Source of the DNA: an uncultured Methanomassiliicoccus sp. | GTDB lineage: Archaea > Thermoplasmatota > Thermoplasmata > Methanomassiliicoccales > Methanomassiliicoccaceae | Length of the DNA: 64,000 nt | Direction: 5' to 3' | Assembly: GCA_944319735.1 (NCBI GenBank) | Contig: CALUEU010000004.1 | Location: 62,001 to 126,000 of the forward strand | Made by a program: the position numbers and the translations under genes | Notes under the pieces: generated by a model | Told to the model about the DNA's origin: nothing | Database searches by the model: none | What the model saw: only the letters and a program-made list of their open reading frames with translations | Shown: in pieces, positions 63,301 through 64,000 of the stretch | Position numbering within the stretch: position 1 is the stretch's first letter | Layout of the letters: the number at the start of each line of letters is the position of its first letter

Positions 63301-64000
63301 GAGCATATGCACTTTCAGGTGATGTTAAGATAGACAGATCTCCTAATTCAGAGGGTAATGTAGATCCTAAGATTGTAAGCTCTGAAAATACTGCACAAAC
63401 AAATGTGATTGTATTAGGAGGAACGATCGGAACTGATTCTAACCCAGGAAACATATTCGGAGGCGGATACGGTCCTAAAGCAGTCATAGCAGGTTCAACT
63501 CATGTTTACTTAGGAAAATCAAACGAGATGAGTGATGCACTCAAAGCTTTAATTAATGGAGTAGTCCAGACTGACATAATCATCAAAGGTAGCGTCTACG
63601 GTGGAGGAGAAATGGGGTCGGTAGGGTTTATCGACCTTGCTTCAAGTGATAACGGTAACTCATATCGTTTTAGTGAATCATATCAATCTAAAATTAATGA
63701 GACTGCCAATATATCTTCAAATGTATTCATAACTGGAAATGGGTCCAATAGCATTATCATAGGCAATGATAAGAACCTTTTTGAAAATACCAACGAAAGA
63801 ATTGGAAATGTATATGGCGGTGGAAAAGGTGGAGATTTAACCATCAATGGTAAAACTTACAAAGGATATGCGATAGTTCATGGATCTTCTAACTTAACAA
63901 TCACTGGAAAACAAGGCAATTCGATACATATTTATGGAGATGTCTTCGGTGGTGGACAAGGCATTGATGCAGTTAAGCAGCCGGGAAATACAGAAGCAAT
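60306..64000 (+). CDS. Giant repetitive surface protein, N-terminal part (3' end outside window)
   Basis: The frame is open from about 60267 to the right edge, over 1,230 codons, without a stop. No ATG, GTG or TTG lies near the start; after AGGAGG (60293-60298) come ATT, ATC and CTG (60306). A start at CTG gives a signal-like NKSQIFATVITLAVAFMMLVVPLSSC. A Listeria/Bacteroides-type repeat (about residues 60-150, ending LYAVW) follows. The rest is a long beta-helix-like region with about 18 copies of a V/I-Y/F-GGG-x motif, each preceded by V-x-I-S-x-G or similar. It is likely an adhesin or cell-surface protein. The ATG at 60357 would remove part of the signal. Confidence 0.8.
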   Translation, partial: MNKSQIFATVITLAVAFMMLVVPLSSCITDGDELSHGNTGILGVEFPKEPETPVTPENYKIVYHGNNNEEIIKSYNGTFAYAARLPDGWEVPDKVFAGWSKNPNSTNLTDVDYLIYDDIKYDEVTGIPIDADSSSIPVLNLYAVWITPADGKLNTVYLSGDGDDTEDGKTESTAVKTFEKAYYLLDPDGTTTTNRIIVIGDYKITNNDVKNELELGHEDDVKKATICGYNNESKLSFNNPPVGKINVSVVLRDDTVFENITFDGNCVQAFIYCYGNNLTMGEDIKSSSIGEMSDYDKETYAIPAGYPAFTILGGCHGKDTTLSVNDKVQKSEILDPNKHINNELKIRLISGDYGRVSGFGRGYEPTSPTSLESLCPTLIVYGTTKIGTLAAGHLDSNATTGVNDDQSFKTAKVFVRSISDNDGVKLSPHIVNLVGGNIGNNKESTFIGDVEISIFDGTIENIYGAGLGRTKGQIDDGEKAPQTSMAGSVTIYLCGGEVTKDFYGGGAAAALSSAYATAINSSINIDSKTKIIISGGAVNGNVYGGGYGNSKYLDANYYDDPRLGKVSAGTIVGDTCVAVLGGTIGTSNDPTSGNIFGGGKGATNTDDSASVTGDTTVLIFNGSIFGSVYGGGEGIDSYENIAKVTDNTSIYILNGNISENVYGGGKIGVVGGRTDVVIAGGIIGDETHANETGVFGGGEGHVGFEWAGSTNSTNVTVTGNNPIIYGNIYGGGNLGPVGTLAIDQTRNRISLSGGSANVTISSGNIHGSVFGGGKGQYDEIANNKLVLGAVQSTTVNILGGIIHEVTSSDNSKTKGNVYGGGELGLVGKLDLPNDAGTPNVEATNFTKGSANVTISSGNIHGSVYGGGKGVDGATLEKYQDTPLVTIILGSVASTTHVEISGGTIGTADDITNKIYGGNVYGGGELGIVGNYQDSTVEGKDYRTYAGGNSAVIISGGTVLDSVYGGGTGTLNNVLAGAVGNSNTLICGNTSIHNSVYGGGAYALSGDVKIDRSPNSEGNVDPKIVSSENTAQTNVIVLGGTIGTDSNPGNIFGGGYGPKAVIAGSTHVYLGKSNEMSDALKALINGVVQTDIIIKGSVYGGGEMGSVGFIDLASSDNGNSYRFSESYQSKINETANISSNVFITGNGSNSIIIGNDKNLFENTNERIGNVYGGGKGGDLTINGKTYKGYAIVHGSSNLTITGKQGNSIHIYGDVFGGGQGIDAVKQPGNTEA
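62565..62608 (+). repeat. 44-bp direct repeat, copy 1
   Basis: Bases 62565-62608 are identical to 62847-62890, 282 bp (94 codons) apart in the same frame. They encode GSANVTISSGNIHGS. The exact identity at the DNA level suggests recent duplication or gene conversion within the surface gene. Confidence 0.85.
62847..62890 (+). repeat. 44-bp direct repeat, copy 2
   Basis: This is the second copy of the repeat at 62565-62608. The sequences that follow in both copies read V-F/Y-GGGKG, with only silent or single-residue differences. Confidence 0.85.

Noticed and set aside
61000-64000. Possible CRISPR array in the repeat-rich end
   Set aside because: The repeats are in-frame protein repeats with diverged DNA, not short exact repeats with unique spacers.

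Overview
The window is an AT-rich chromosomal segment from an archaeon. Its replication, translation and division genes are archaeal: an RFC small subunit, RLI/ABCE1, ribosomal protein L40e, archaeal riboflavin synthase, RibL-type FAD synthetase, archaeal nicotinate phosphoribosyltransferase, SHMT, FtsZ and NikR. The two-tRNA, short-operon layout, the surface proteins with Listeria/Bacteroides-type repeats and rare TAG stops suggest a Thermoplasmata lineage, possibly a gut or sediment Methanomassiliicoccales methanogen. That placement is inference, because no methanogenesis or pyrrolysine gene lies in the window.

Layout. Positions 1-1116 hold the end of an unknown gene and a small membrane protein. 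Positions 1117-8331 carry arginine biosynthesis: argG-argH leftwards and argC-argJ-argB-argD rightwards from a shared 208-bp divergent region. Positions 8373-18330 are mixed single genes: a membrane protein, a YjbQ protein, a decayed beta-rich repeat gene, an ACT-domain plus cupin pair, a PP-loop protein fused to a RelB-like tail, a QueG-like protein, an alkyltransferase, tRNA-Thr, an FKBP isomerase, tRNA-Arg, a lipoprotein and a PHP protein. Positions 18373-26167 hold an XRE-CBS regulator divergent from a bacterial-type metK, small genes, RLI, a second PHP gene and metG. Positions 26431-31029 hold an ammonium transporter fused to a P-II protein, a transglutaminase-like protein, a roadblock protein and ftsZ.

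Positions 31097-41211 hold a multidomain PAPS-reductase-like protein, an aminotransferase, a BASS transporter, the riboflavin/FAD operon ribB-ribL-ribC-ribH, a sugar-phosphate isomerase, glyA and a tRNA-thiolation enzyme. Positions 41272-43695 are a tandem array of five related zinc-ribbon/membrane proteins that all end in a TGxxPW motif. Next come rfcS, an HTH/membrane pair, rpl40e, eno, a PemK-like toxin with a Panacea-type antitoxin, nicotinate phosphoribosyltransferase with OsmC, a GNAT protein and a three-gene ABC exporter operon. Positions 54359-59454 hold a Cys-rich miniprotein, a flavin-binding protein, a CobW-type GTPase with a partner of unknown function, topA with a histone-H1-like tail, and nikR.

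The last 4.5 kb is an 850-bp non-coding stretch with a run of 12 G, followed by the first 1.2 thousand codons of a giant repetitive surface protein that runs off the right edge. The metabolic genes give arginine from glutamate, flavins from ribulose 5-phosphate and GTP products, serine/glycine C1 metabolism, SAM and NAD salvage. The most unusual items are the PP-loop/RelB fusion, the Panacea/PemK pair, the five-gene membrane array, the Amt/P-II fusion with a palindrome before it, and the poly-G tract upstream of the giant surface protein.
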